Assembly: GCA_022747635.1 (NCBI GenBank)
Contig: JAKTNV010000614.1
Location: 1-64,000, forward strand
Length of the DNA: 64,000 nucleotides
Source of the DNA: Hetaerina americana
Taxonomy: Eukaryota; Arthropoda; Insecta; Odonata; Calopterygidae
Direction: 5' to 3'
Under the pieces are notes generated by a model, which saw only the letters and a program-made list of their open reading frames with translations, ran no database searches and was not told the DNA's origin. How positions within the stretch are numbered: the first letter of the stretch is position 1; the number at the start of each line of letters is the position of its first letter. Below are positions 1 through 10,600 of this stretch, in pieces. The position numbers and the translations under genes were made by a program.

Positions 1-221
1 GGATTTTTTTTCTTCCCAAGTTTCTCTCCTTTTAATAATTCATTCCTTTTAATACTTCGTTGTGCTGCTTCAATTTGGATTACATTACTTTTGCTCCGCT
101 CGCATGGAATAAAATCGCTTCTCTCCGCGAAAATGCAATTTCGCGAATATTTTTCCAGCCGGATCGCCTGAAATTTGCAAGTGCGAAAATAAATAATTTT
201 CGCGGATCAATTTAAGCTTCA

Positions 222-239
222 ATCTGTTCTCATCAGCTT
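222..239 (+). repeat. Inverted copy of the retrotransposon target, 3' of U2 (representative)
   Basis: Plus strand ATCTGTTCTCATCAGCTT matches U2 sense nt 39-56 at 17 of 18 bases, in inverted orientation, 20-37 nt past the U2 3' end. In pre-U2 RNA it could pair with nt 39-56 (plus 392-409) over 18 bp with a single G-U. Further copies: 1927-1944, 3632-3649, 5337-5354, 7042-7059, 14396-14413, 18318-18335, 20023-20040, 27116-27133, 28821-28838, 30526-30543, 37619-37636, 44974-44991, 46679-46696, 53772-53789, 55477-55494, 57182-57199, 58887-58904. The 3' box for snRNA end formation would be expected in this zone, so part of the sequence may have that role. Confidence 0.8.
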
Positions 240-258
240 TTAAGTGGACCTTTTTAAT

Positions 259-447
259 GATGGGCCGATCCCGACGGTACTGCAATGCCGGGCCAACCCG
301 CGGCAGGGATGGAGTAAACTCCGGGTACCCCGCCAATGTCCAAAAATCAGATTAATATTCTGGTCCCGCAATGCGGGACGTATCAGATATTAAGCTGATA
401 AGAACAGATACTACACTTTGATCTTAGCCATAAGGCCGAGAAGCGAT
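259..447 (-). ncRNA. U2: U2 spliceosomal snRNA, intact copy 1
   Basis: U2 snRNA pairs with the intron branch point and forms the core of the U2 snRNP in the nucleus. Reading the minus strand from 447, the RNA begins ATCGCTTCTCGGCC (stem-loop I). GUAGUA, the branch-point recognition motif, is nt 34-39 (plus 409-414). The stem-loop II region follows, then an Sm site GATTTTTGG at nt 100-108 (plus 340-348), and a 3' half with CGGGTTGGCCCGG and TTGCAGTACCG matching Drosophila-type stem-loops III/IV. The length of about 189 nt is normal. The 5' end is firm by homology; the 3' end (about 257-262) is placed by alignment with known U2 and is uncertain by a few bases. The uninterrupted copies appear identical, so this should be a functional array. 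Confidence 0.95.
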
Positions 448-520
448 AAGGGAGCCCTTTTCTGCAATATTTACATGTGTAGGGACGACCCCGGAGCACT
501 TGGGGCGGAGGGCGCAGGAT
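448..520 (-). promoter_or_regulatory. Presumed U2 promoter region (representative unit)
   Basis: DNA immediately upstream of the U2 5' end. It should hold an snRNA-type Pol II promoter. An AT-rich TAAATATT is at -19 to -26 (plus 466-473), and an inverted repeat AAGGG/CCCTT abuts the start. I could not identify an insect proximal sequence element in the -40 to -65 zone, so the assignment rests on position. The same sequence lies upstream of every U2 5' end, including the stubs in front of the elements. Confidence 0.5.
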
Positions 521-1963
521 TGGCGTAGGCGCCGCGGGGTGGCATTGGTCGGGGAGAATTCGCGTAGGGTCCTGCGGGGGTGTTTCCGAAGGCTTCCTTG
601 TTTTCCTGCAGCAAGAAAAGTTTTGGGGGGGCGCGGGGGGCAGGAGGGCCGGAGCAATTGCGTCCCCGGAGTCCGGAGGCGAGACAGTAAATTGCAACGC
701 GGAGTCCTTCGCTAGGTCGTGCCATCTCTGTGAGCGACACACGAGACGTATTGCAAGCTCTCTCCCCGCTTCCCGGGAAAGGTCGGGCGCAATTTTCAAA
801 CATTCCGAAAATGGAGGGGGGCATCCAGGGCGGTAATAAAGGGCCCTTTTCGCCAGTATTCAGTGGTCGACAGTTTTTCGAAAAACGGGCTTCCTCTTCA
901 CTTCACTTCCTGTGTGGTAGAGATTTAAAATCGTGTGCTGTTCACTTACTTTGCATTAATCGTCATTAGTAAAAATACGCTTTCCTTATAAATAAATAAA
1001 TACATAAATTAGGGTTTCTTCAAATATAAACAAATTAGGGTTTTCTTCAAATCGGAGAATAGGAATCGAAAAGGCTGTAAAAAAGTGGCGCTTTCAATTG
1101 CACAAGATGGAAAACCAGATTTCTCCATTGTTTATATTTTCCATTTTCTCGAAAAATATCGCGAAAATGGGCATCGATTTCCGCGAAATTCGCAAAAAAT
1201 TTCTGAAAATTTTTTTGCAAACATTTTTCCAATTTTTCCCGAGTGCTCGCGATCGGTCGTTTCCTCCGATGTATTGAGTTTCTTTTCCGTTCAATTTTTT
1301 TTCATCAAACACACACTCCTTTTACAAGAATTATCTTCGCATAAATTCTGTGGAAAGATTGGTGTTCAAAAACTAAGGTAAAAGAGTGGAACTCACCTAT
1401 TTCCGCGAGTCGATTCGCGTCGGGTCGTCTTGAATGACGCTCCTTGCCGGGAGCGCGCGCGCGCCATCTCTTCGGGGGGGAGGTAAACAGCTGGAAGGAA
1501 GGGGCGTCACACGCCAAAGTTTGAAACGTGATCCGGCGCCTCTCTTCAACAGTTGTCGTCGTCTCCAATGATGGAATACTGAGGAGACAAGACGTTGTTG
1601 TTGTTGACGTTGCATTGAAAGCAGAAAAAATAATTGCATTATTTTCACAAAATTGTATTTATTGTTACACTTACACTTTAAAGTGACGACGACTCTCTTC
1701 AGATGGGATTTTTTTTCTTCCCAAGTTTCTCTCCTTTTAATAATTCATTCCTTTTAATACTTCGTTGTGCTGCTTCAATTTGGATTACATTACTTTTGCT
1801 CCGCTCGCATGGAATAAAATCGCTTCTCTCCGCGAAAATGCAATTTCGCGAATATTTTTCCAGCCGGATCGCCTGAAATTTGCAAGTGCGAAAATAAATA
1901 ATTTTCGCGGATCAATTTAAGCTTCAATCTGTTCTCATCAGCTTTTAAGTGGACCTTTTTAAT
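448..1963. repeat. Inter-U2 spacer (representative)
   Basis: About 1.5 kb with no credible gene; short open frames on both strands are not conserved in type and overlap the U2 promoter. From left to right: a GC-rich promoter-side half to about 850, then an AT-rich half. Two copies of AAATTAGGGTTT(T)CTTCAAAT lie at 1006-1025 and 1032-1052. Dispersed TTTCGCGAAA-like motifs lie around 1150-1200 and again past 1825, and a GCGCGCGCGC tract lies near 1460. The GCGAAAAT/ATTTTCGC inverted repeat downstream of U2 is seen at 183-203 and recurs in each unit. The same spacer occurs at 1-258 (partial), 2153-3668, 3858-5373, 5563-7078, 12917-14432, 16839-18354, 18544-20059, 25637-27152, 27342-28857, 29047-30562, 36140-37655, 43495-45010, 45200-46715, 52293-53808, 53998-55513, 55703-57218 and 57408-58923. 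Confidence 0.85.
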
Positions 1964-2152
1964 GATGGGCCGATCCCGACGGTACTGCAATGCCGGGCCA
2001 ACCCGCGGCAGGGATGGAGTAAACTCCGGGTACCCCGCCAATGTCCAAAAATCAGATTAATATTCTGGTCCCGCAATGCGGGACGTATCAGATATTAAGC
2101 TGATAAGAACAGATACTACACTTTGATCTTAGCCATAAGGCCGAGAAGCGAT
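1964..2152 (-). ncRNA. U2: U2 spliceosomal snRNA, intact copy 2
   Basis: Same sequence and landmarks as copy 1, shifted by one 1,705-bp unit. GUAGUA lies at plus 2114-2119 and the Sm site at 2045-2053. Confidence 0.95.
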
Positions 2153-3668
2153 AAGGGAGCCCTTTTCTGCAATATTTACATGTGTAGGGACGACCCCGGA
2201 GCACTTGGGGCGGAGGGCGCAGGATTGGCGTAGGCGCCGCGGGGTGGCATTGGTCGGGGAGAATTCGCGTAGGGTCCTGCGGGGGTGTTTCCGAAGGCTT
2301 CCTTGTTTTCCTGCAGCAAGAAAAGTTTTGGGGGGGCGCGGGGGGCAGGAGGGCCGGAGCAATTGCGTCCCCGGAGTCCGGAGGCGAGACAGTAAATTGC
2401 AACGCGGAGTCCTTCGCTAGGTCGTGCCATCTCTGTGAGCGACACACGAGACGTATTGCAAGCTCTCTCCCCGCTTCCCGGGAAAGGTCGGGCGCAATTT
2501 TCAAACATTCCGAAAATGGAGGGGGGCATCCAGGGCGGTAATAAAGGGCCCTTTTCGCCAGTATTCAGTGGTCGACAGTTTTTCGAAAAACGGGCTTCCT
2601 CTTCACTTCACTTCCTGTGTGGTAGAGATTTAAAATCGTGTGCTGTTCACTTACTTTGCATTAATCGTCATTAGTAAAAATACGCTTTCCTTATAAATAA
2701 ATAAATACATAAATTAGGGTTTCTTCAAATATAAACAAATTAGGGTTTTCTTCAAATCGGAGAATAGGAATCGAAAAGGCTGTAAAAAAGTGGCGCTTTC
2801 AATTGCACAAGATGGAAAACCAGATTTCTCCATTGTTTATATTTTCCATTTTCTCGAAAAATATCGCGAAAATGGGCATCGATTTCCGCGAAATTCGCAA
2901 AAAATTTCTGAAAATTTTTTTGCAAACATTTTTCCAATTTTTCCCGAGTGCTCGCGATCGGTCGTTTCCTCCGATGTATTGAGTTTCTTTTCCGTTCAAT
3001 TTTTTTTCATCAAACACACACTCCTTTTACAAGAATTATCTTCGCATAAATTCTGTGGAAAGATTGGTGTTCAAAAACTAAGGTAAAAGAGTGGAACTCA
3101 CCTATTTCCGCGAGTCGATTCGCGTCGGGTCGTCTTGAATGACGCTCCTTGCCGGGAGCGCGCGCGCGCCATCTCTTCGGGGGGGAGGTAAACAGCTGGA
3201 AGGAAGGGGCGTCACACGCCAAAGTTTGAAACGTGATCCGGCGCCTCTCTTCAACAGTTGTCGTCGTCTCCAATGATGGAATACTGAGGAGACAAGACGT
3301 TGTTGTTGTTGACGTTGCATTGAAAGCAGAAAAAATAATTGCATTATTTTCACAAAATTGTATTTATTGTTACACTTACACTTTAAAGTGACGACGACTC
3401 TCTTCAGATGGGATTTTTTTTCTTCCCAAGTTTCTCTCCTTTTAATAATTCATTCCTTTTAATACTTCGTTGTGCTGCTTCAATTTGGATTACATTACTT
3501 TTGCTCCGCTCGCATGGAATAAAATCGCTTCTCTCCGCGAAAATGCAATTTCGCGAATATTTTTCCAGCCGGATCGCCTGAAATTTGCAAGTGCGAAAAT
3601 AAATAATTTTCGCGGATCAATTTAAGCTTCAATCTGTTCTCATCAGCTTTTAAGTGGACCTTTTTAAT

Positions 3669-3857
3669 GATGGGCCGATCCCGACGGTACTGCAATGCCG
3701 GGCCAACCCGCGGCAGGGATGGAGTAAACTCCGGGTACCCCGCCAATGTCCAAAAATCAGATTAATATTCTGGTCCCGCAATGCGGGACGTATCAGATAT
3801 TAAGCTGATAAGAACAGATACTACACTTTGATCTTAGCCATAAGGCCGAGAAGCGAT
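3669..3857 (-). ncRNA. U2: U2 spliceosomal snRNA, intact copy 3
   Basis: Uninterrupted; third unit of a run of four intact genes at the left of the window. Confidence 0.95.
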
Positions 3858-5373
3858 AAGGGAGCCCTTTTCTGCAATATTTACATGTGTAGGGACGACC
3901 CCGGAGCACTTGGGGCGGAGGGCGCAGGATTGGCGTAGGCGCCGCGGGGTGGCATTGGTCGGGGAGAATTCGCGTAGGGTCCTGCGGGGGTGTTTCCGAA
4001 GGCTTCCTTGTTTTCCTGCAGCAAGAAAAGTTTTGGGGGGGCGCGGGGGGCAGGAGGGCCGGAGCAATTGCGTCCCCGGAGTCCGGAGGCGAGACAGTAA
4101 ATTGCAACGCGGAGTCCTTCGCTAGGTCGTGCCATCTCTGTGAGCGACACACGAGACGTATTGCAAGCTCTCTCCCCGCTTCCCGGGAAAGGTCGGGCGC
4201 AATTTTCAAACATTCCGAAAATGGAGGGGGGCATCCAGGGCGGTAATAAAGGGCCCTTTTCGCCAGTATTCAGTGGTCGACAGTTTTTCGAAAAACGGGC
4301 TTCCTCTTCACTTCACTTCCTGTGTGGTAGAGATTTAAAATCGTGTGCTGTTCACTTACTTTGCATTAATCGTCATTAGTAAAAATACGCTTTCCTTATA
4401 AATAAATAAATACATAAATTAGGGTTTCTTCAAATATAAACAAATTAGGGTTTTCTTCAAATCGGAGAATAGGAATCGAAAAGGCTGTAAAAAAGTGGCG
4501 CTTTCAATTGCACAAGATGGAAAACCAGATTTCTCCATTGTTTATATTTTCCATTTTCTCGAAAAATATCGCGAAAATGGGCATCGATTTCCGCGAAATT
4601 CGCAAAAAATTTCTGAAAATTTTTTTGCAAACATTTTTCCAATTTTTCCCGAGTGCTCGCGATCGGTCGTTTCCTCCGATGTATTGAGTTTCTTTTCCGT
4701 TCAATTTTTTTTCATCAAACACACACTCCTTTTACAAGAATTATCTTCGCATAAATTCTGTGGAAAGATTGGTGTTCAAAAACTAAGGTAAAAGAGTGGA
4801 ACTCACCTATTTCCGCGAGTCGATTCGCGTCGGGTCGTCTTGAATGACGCTCCTTGCCGGGAGCGCGCGCGCGCCATCTCTTCGGGGGGGAGGTAAACAG
4901 CTGGAAGGAAGGGGCGTCACACGCCAAAGTTTGAAACGTGATCCGGCGCCTCTCTTCAACAGTTGTCGTCGTCTCCAATGATGGAATACTGAGGAGACAA
5001 GACGTTGTTGTTGTTGACGTTGCATTGAAAGCAGAAAAAATAATTGCATTATTTTCACAAAATTGTATTTATTGTTACACTTACACTTTAAAGTGACGAC
5101 GACTCTCTTCAGATGGGATTTTTTTTCTTCCCAAGTTTCTCTCCTTTTAATAATTCATTCCTTTTAATACTTCGTTGTGCTGCTTCAATTTGGATTACAT
5201 TACTTTTGCTCCGCTCGCATGGAATAAAATCGCTTCTCTCCGCGAAAATGCAATTTCGCGAATATTTTTCCAGCCGGATCGCCTGAAATTTGCAAGTGCG
5301 AAAATAAATAATTTTCGCGGATCAATTTAAGCTTCAATCTGTTCTCATCAGCTTTTAAGTGGACCTTTTTAAT

Positions 5374-5562
5374 GATGGGCCGATCCCGACGGTACTGCAA
5401 TGCCGGGCCAACCCGCGGCAGGGATGGAGTAAACTCCGGGTACCCCGCCAATGTCCAAAAATCAGATTAATATTCTGGTCCCGCAATGCGGGACGTATCA
5501 GATATTAAGCTGATAAGAACAGATACTACACTTTGATCTTAGCCATAAGGCCGAGAAGCGAT
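5374..5562 (-). ncRNA. U2: U2 spliceosomal snRNA, intact copy 4
   Basis: Uninterrupted; last intact gene before element A1. Its downstream (left) neighbour is intact copy 3. Confidence 0.95.
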
Positions 5563-7078
5563 AAGGGAGCCCTTTTCTGCAATATTTACATGTGTAGGGA
5601 CGACCCCGGAGCACTTGGGGCGGAGGGCGCAGGATTGGCGTAGGCGCCGCGGGGTGGCATTGGTCGGGGAGAATTCGCGTAGGGTCCTGCGGGGGTGTTT
5701 CCGAAGGCTTCCTTGTTTTCCTGCAGCAAGAAAAGTTTTGGGGGGGCGCGGGGGGCAGGAGGGCCGGAGCAATTGCGTCCCCGGAGTCCGGAGGCGAGAC
5801 AGTAAATTGCAACGCGGAGTCCTTCGCTAGGTCGTGCCATCTCTGTGAGCGACACACGAGACGTATTGCAAGCTCTCTCCCCGCTTCCCGGGAAAGGTCG
5901 GGCGCAATTTTCAAACATTCCGAAAATGGAGGGGGGCATCCAGGGCGGTAATAAAGGGCCCTTTTCGCCAGTATTCAGTGGTCGACAGTTTTTCGAAAAA
6001 CGGGCTTCCTCTTCACTTCACTTCCTGTGTGGTAGAGATTTAAAATCGTGTGCTGTTCACTTACTTTGCATTAATCGTCATTAGTAAAAATACGCTTTCC
6101 TTATAAATAAATAAATACATAAATTAGGGTTTCTTCAAATATAAACAAATTAGGGTTTTCTTCAAATCGGAGAATAGGAATCGAAAAGGCTGTAAAAAAG
6201 TGGCGCTTTCAATTGCACAAGATGGAAAACCAGATTTCTCCATTGTTTATATTTTCCATTTTCTCGAAAAATATCGCGAAAATGGGCATCGATTTCCGCG
6301 AAATTCGCAAAAAATTTCTGAAAATTTTTTTGCAAACATTTTTCCAATTTTTCCCGAGTGCTCGCGATCGGTCGTTTCCTCCGATGTATTGAGTTTCTTT
6401 TCCGTTCAATTTTTTTTCATCAAACACACACTCCTTTTACAAGAATTATCTTCGCATAAATTCTGTGGAAAGATTGGTGTTCAAAAACTAAGGTAAAAGA
6501 GTGGAACTCACCTATTTCCGCGAGTCGATTCGCGTCGGGTCGTCTTGAATGACGCTCCTTGCCGGGAGCGCGCGCGCGCCATCTCTTCGGGGGGGAGGTA
6601 AACAGCTGGAAGGAAGGGGCGTCACACGCCAAAGTTTGAAACGTGATCCGGCGCCTCTCTTCAACAGTTGTCGTCGTCTCCAATGATGGAATACTGAGGA
6701 GACAAGACGTTGTTGTTGTTGACGTTGCATTGAAAGCAGAAAAAATAATTGCATTATTTTCACAAAATTGTATTTATTGTTACACTTACACTTTAAAGTG
6801 ACGACGACTCTCTTCAGATGGGATTTTTTTTCTTCCCAAGTTTCTCTCCTTTTAATAATTCATTCCTTTTAATACTTCGTTGTGCTGCTTCAATTTGGAT
6901 TACATTACTTTTGCTCCGCTCGCATGGAATAAAATCGCTTCTCTCCGCGAAAATGCAATTTCGCGAATATTTTTCCAGCCGGATCGCCTGAAATTTGCAA
7001 GTGCGAAAATAAATAATTTTCGCGGATCAATTTAAGCTTCAATCTGTTCTCATCAGCTTTTAAGTGGACCTTTTTAAT

Positions 7079-7229
7079 GATGGGCCGATCCCGACGGTAC
7101 TGCAATGCCGGGCCAACCCGCGGCAGGGATGGAGTAAACTCCGGGTACCCCGCCAATGTCCAAAAATCAGATTAATATTCTGGTCCCGCAATGCGGGACG
7201 TATCAGATATTAAGCTGATAAGAACAGAT
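7079..7229 (-). pseudogene. U2 3' part (nt 39-189), downstream of element A1
   Basis: This is the U2 portion following the 3' end of A1. It lacks stem-loop I and most of GUAGUA but keeps stem-loop II, the Sm site and the 3' stem-loops. Positions 7209-7229 are one copy of the 21-bp target duplication. It has no U2 promoter of its own; any transcript would come from read-through of A1. Confidence 0.93.
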
Positions 7230-7310
7230 AAAAATGTTTATTTAAAATTCTTTAAATACAGAGTTTAAAATATTCAATTAGCAACTTACATATGTATATT
7301 TGATACAAGT

Positions 7311-7337
7311 CCGGCTCCCTCCAAGTGAGGGAGCCGG
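7311..7337 (-). other. Conserved 3' UTR hairpin of A1
   Basis: Perfect 11-bp stem, CCGGCTCCCTC with GAGGGAGCCGG, loop CAAGT, about 80 nt from the element 3' end. Family B has the same stem with a one-base loop change. A likely recognition structure for target-primed reverse transcription. A second small stem, GCCGT/ACGGC, lies at 7484-7502. Confidence 0.8.
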
Positions 7338-7637
7338 GGAACAAGTCTTTGCCCTTTTTTTTTCAGGGAATGTTTATATGGTTATACTGCTTCTCACACA
7401 TTTGTTTTTTTTTTTTTATATAGTACAGGTAATATGTTCACATTTTGGGGGGTTTCACTTTAGGGGGGGGTGACACTTGGGGAGCCGTTTATAAACTACG
7501 GCATTTTGTCCATTTATACACTATGGCTCATAAAAGAAAGGGGACAGAAAAAGGTTTTACAAAAGAAGAAGTACGGAAAAAGGAAAAAAAAAAAAAAGGG
7601 AAAATGATTTTAATACGACTTCACTTTTGTCTTTGTT

Positions 7638-10600
7638 TCAGCCTCCGGAGCCGTCCTCGTATTGTCGGTGACCCGTGATGTGCTCGACGTAGCAGTCCCG
7701 CGACCATCGGATGACGTCGCTCACCATTAGCCGCCGCATGGTGTTGCAGTATCGTCGAGGTAGGCCCAGGGATTTCAGGACGGGATCGTTCTTCGGGTCC
7801 CAAGTCCCCAGGCTTCCCACGACGATGGCGGCGACCGATGTTCTGCTTCCCTGCTGGCGGATGGTCTCTGCCAGGGCGGCATACTTCTCCTCCTTTGCGG
7901 TCCTGGCTGCCAGCAGTGCGTCGTCCGTATTCTCGAATGGGACCGCTACGTCGATCAGAGTCACAGTCTTGTCGGCCTGGTTAGTTATAACCAGGTCTGG
8001 TCTAAGAGTCGAGTCGGTGCCAGGTACTTGTTTGTTGACTCTGATTTCATCGTCACCTTTTCCCCGGCGTCCAATCAGAGCCTTGTAGAGTCGGTCTTGG
8101 ACAGCGTTATGTCTACGCTGCCACGTCCTTGAATGCATTGTACAGTGGTTAATGACATGGGGCAGGGTCTCTTCCGCGTAGCCGCATCGCCGACACCGCT
8201 TGTCCCCGTTGGTTTCCCAACGGCGACAGGCATTGAGTGGGAGCAGGTCGAGCCGAGCCCTAAAGATGAACCTCCAATCACAAAACCTGGTGTACCTCCC
8301 TCCTGCCAGGAAGTGATTGGAGGCTTCAGACTTCGCCGAGGCACGAATGACTTTACCTTGGTCGGGCTTGGCGCTTACCTTGTTCAGGTAGTAGCGCCGC
8401 ACCGCGACCTTCAGGGCACCCGTCAGTTGCCTCACGGCCTTCGGGGGAACCCTGATGAAAGGTGGTCGATCTTCTGAACCGTCATTCATGTCGCGGAACG
8501 AAATCTGCATCTCCTTTAGCTCGTCCGACCATCTCCAACTCAATCCAATGCGCGCGGCGATACGGCGTGACGCGGAACGAACCTGCGTGAAGAGGGAGCT
8601 GAAGTCACCGCTTTCCCTTCCAAAGTCATCCCGCAGACTACCGCTAAGGTACTCTGCGAGATCACCGGTGGTTGGCGGCCTCCTCAGCTTCCTCCGCACT
8701 ACCTCCCTCAGGCGACCCCAGGCGAGCACTCTCACGTTGGGGTCACGGGAATGGAGGAGTCTATAACCCTGTACAATGGTCAAGATGTCGGTCAAGTCAG
8801 AAAGAGGGAGAAGACCTGCGCCGCCATGTTGATGGCCAATGAAGACCATCTCAGGCGATGCCCTTTTGGGCAAATGGAGCCAGCCCTTTGCGCAGGCCTT
8901 CAGCTTCTTGTCAATGTCAGTCAGATATTTTTTCTTTACGTTACCAGCCCGCAAGATGAACTCCAGTCTGGGCAGCAGGAAGATGTTGGTGGCGGCGATC
9001 TTCTGCCACGGGGCGAGGAGAGACTCGTCGATCTTGCTGACGTCCTCGCCCAAGCGCACCAGGTCCTCCTCGGGCGTCTGGTCCACGTGGAAACCGAAGG
9101 GGACCCCGAGGTACCGGTACGCCTCGCCGTCCTTCAGACTGGAGATGGCCGATCCCTGGATGGTTAGCTGGGACGGCTGCACGGGCTGGTTCGTAGAGAA
9201 ATTTAGGTCCAGCGTGGCGCACTTGCTTGGCTTGAATTCTAATCCTGCTGCTGTTGCCTTCTCTCCTGCGATGGTCAGCAGGCGCTGCAGGTGCTCCTCG
9301 TCTCGGGCCACCAGCACCAAGTCGTCGGCGTATGCCAGGATGGCGATGTCCTGCCCCTGGACGACGACTCCGGACTTGCCTGCTTCTCCAGCGACCGCCC
9401 GTATCACCGGCTCCATCCCCAGATTGAAGATGGTCGGCGATAACGGGCACCCCTGCTTGACACCGGCGCAGATGTCAATGACGCCGGTGTCGCCGCTGGA
9501 CGTCTTCACTACCGTGGAGCCCTTCTGCAGCTCCTCCACGGTCCTCCTCATCTCCTCAGGCAAGTCCATCCTCCTTAAGGTCTTCTGGAGGTGCTGGTGC
9601 GGAATGGACCCGAACGCGTTTCGAAGGTCAAGCCAAGCCAGTGCGATGTGGGAGTGTCTGCGTCTTGCCTCGTCGACAGCTGTCTGAAGGGTGAAATTGT
9701 GCTCGTGGCACCCCTCGAACTCCCGGAAGCCCTTTTGAGCCGGGTGCATCTTCTTCCCGCTGACCGCCCAGGATAGTATGCGGTCAGCCAGCACCCCGGC
9801 GTATAGCTTGGCGATGGTATTGCCAAGCGCAATGGGCCTCCAGTTGCCGATGTCCCGGCGGTCCCCCCCTTTGTGCAGGAGGACGGTTCGAGAGGTCTTC
9901 CACGAGGCCGGTGTTCTGGCCTCCTTCAGGCACCTGTCAAAGATTGCAGAAAGAATAAGTCCATGTCTATCGACCGCCCTCAGGTCGCCGTAGGTGAGGC
10001 CATCGGGGCCTGGAGCGGTGTTCTTCGTCCTAGACATGCGTCTCGTCACCTCTTCAGGAGTCACCCTTTCGAGGAGCAGTTTCTTCTCGGTCTCCGTTGT
10101 TCGACGGTAGACCGATTCATCATCCGTATCTTCGAAGCCCCCAATCCCGACATCCCCGTAGATTTGGCGGAAATGCTTTTCCACCTCCTCCGCGGGTATA
10201 TCGCAATAGGGAGACTTCTCAGAAAGGATGCTTTCAACTGCCCTTCTGGGGTGGCTCCGGAAGAGTTTTTGTATGTCCGACGCCTTTTTGGCGTCGTAGT
10301 CCGGTACTTGTCTGCGTCTGGTCGGTGGTTTATGCGCAACGTTTCGCGGCCGAGGTGCTTCCTTTCCGTCTGCTTCCTTTGCCTCCTTTTTCCGCTCCGC
10401 CTGGATGCTGGCCACCAGTTCTTCTACCACGACCTCGAATTCTTCCCATGATTGGCCGGATGTATTGGCCAATCGGTCGAGCCACAGTTTCTCCTTCGGT
10501 CCTCCTGTGGGCCCGACAGGTCGTGGTGCTGCCAGATCTTCTGCTGCTTCTGCTGGTGGCGGATGTTCTTCATTTCCAGGCGGCGGTGACGGGATCTCAA

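Noticed and set aside
383..799. 138-codon minus-strand open frame and its repeats in each unit
   Set aside because: It overlaps the U2 gene and its promoter, is Pro/Arg-rich low complexity, and is explained by GC-rich spacer.
1006..1052. TTAGGG-containing repeats as telomeric sequence
   Set aside because: Only two copies, embedded in a 20-21 bp spacer repeat, and not tandem TTAGG(G).
1373..1396. Mini-intron between the donor at 1396 and an acceptor-like TTAG at 1373
   Set aside because: About 23 nt is far too short to splice.
8839..9687. 282-codon plus-strand open frame, and other plus-strand frames inside the element ORFs
   Set aside because: Shadows of the conserved RT frame on the other strand; no domain signals.
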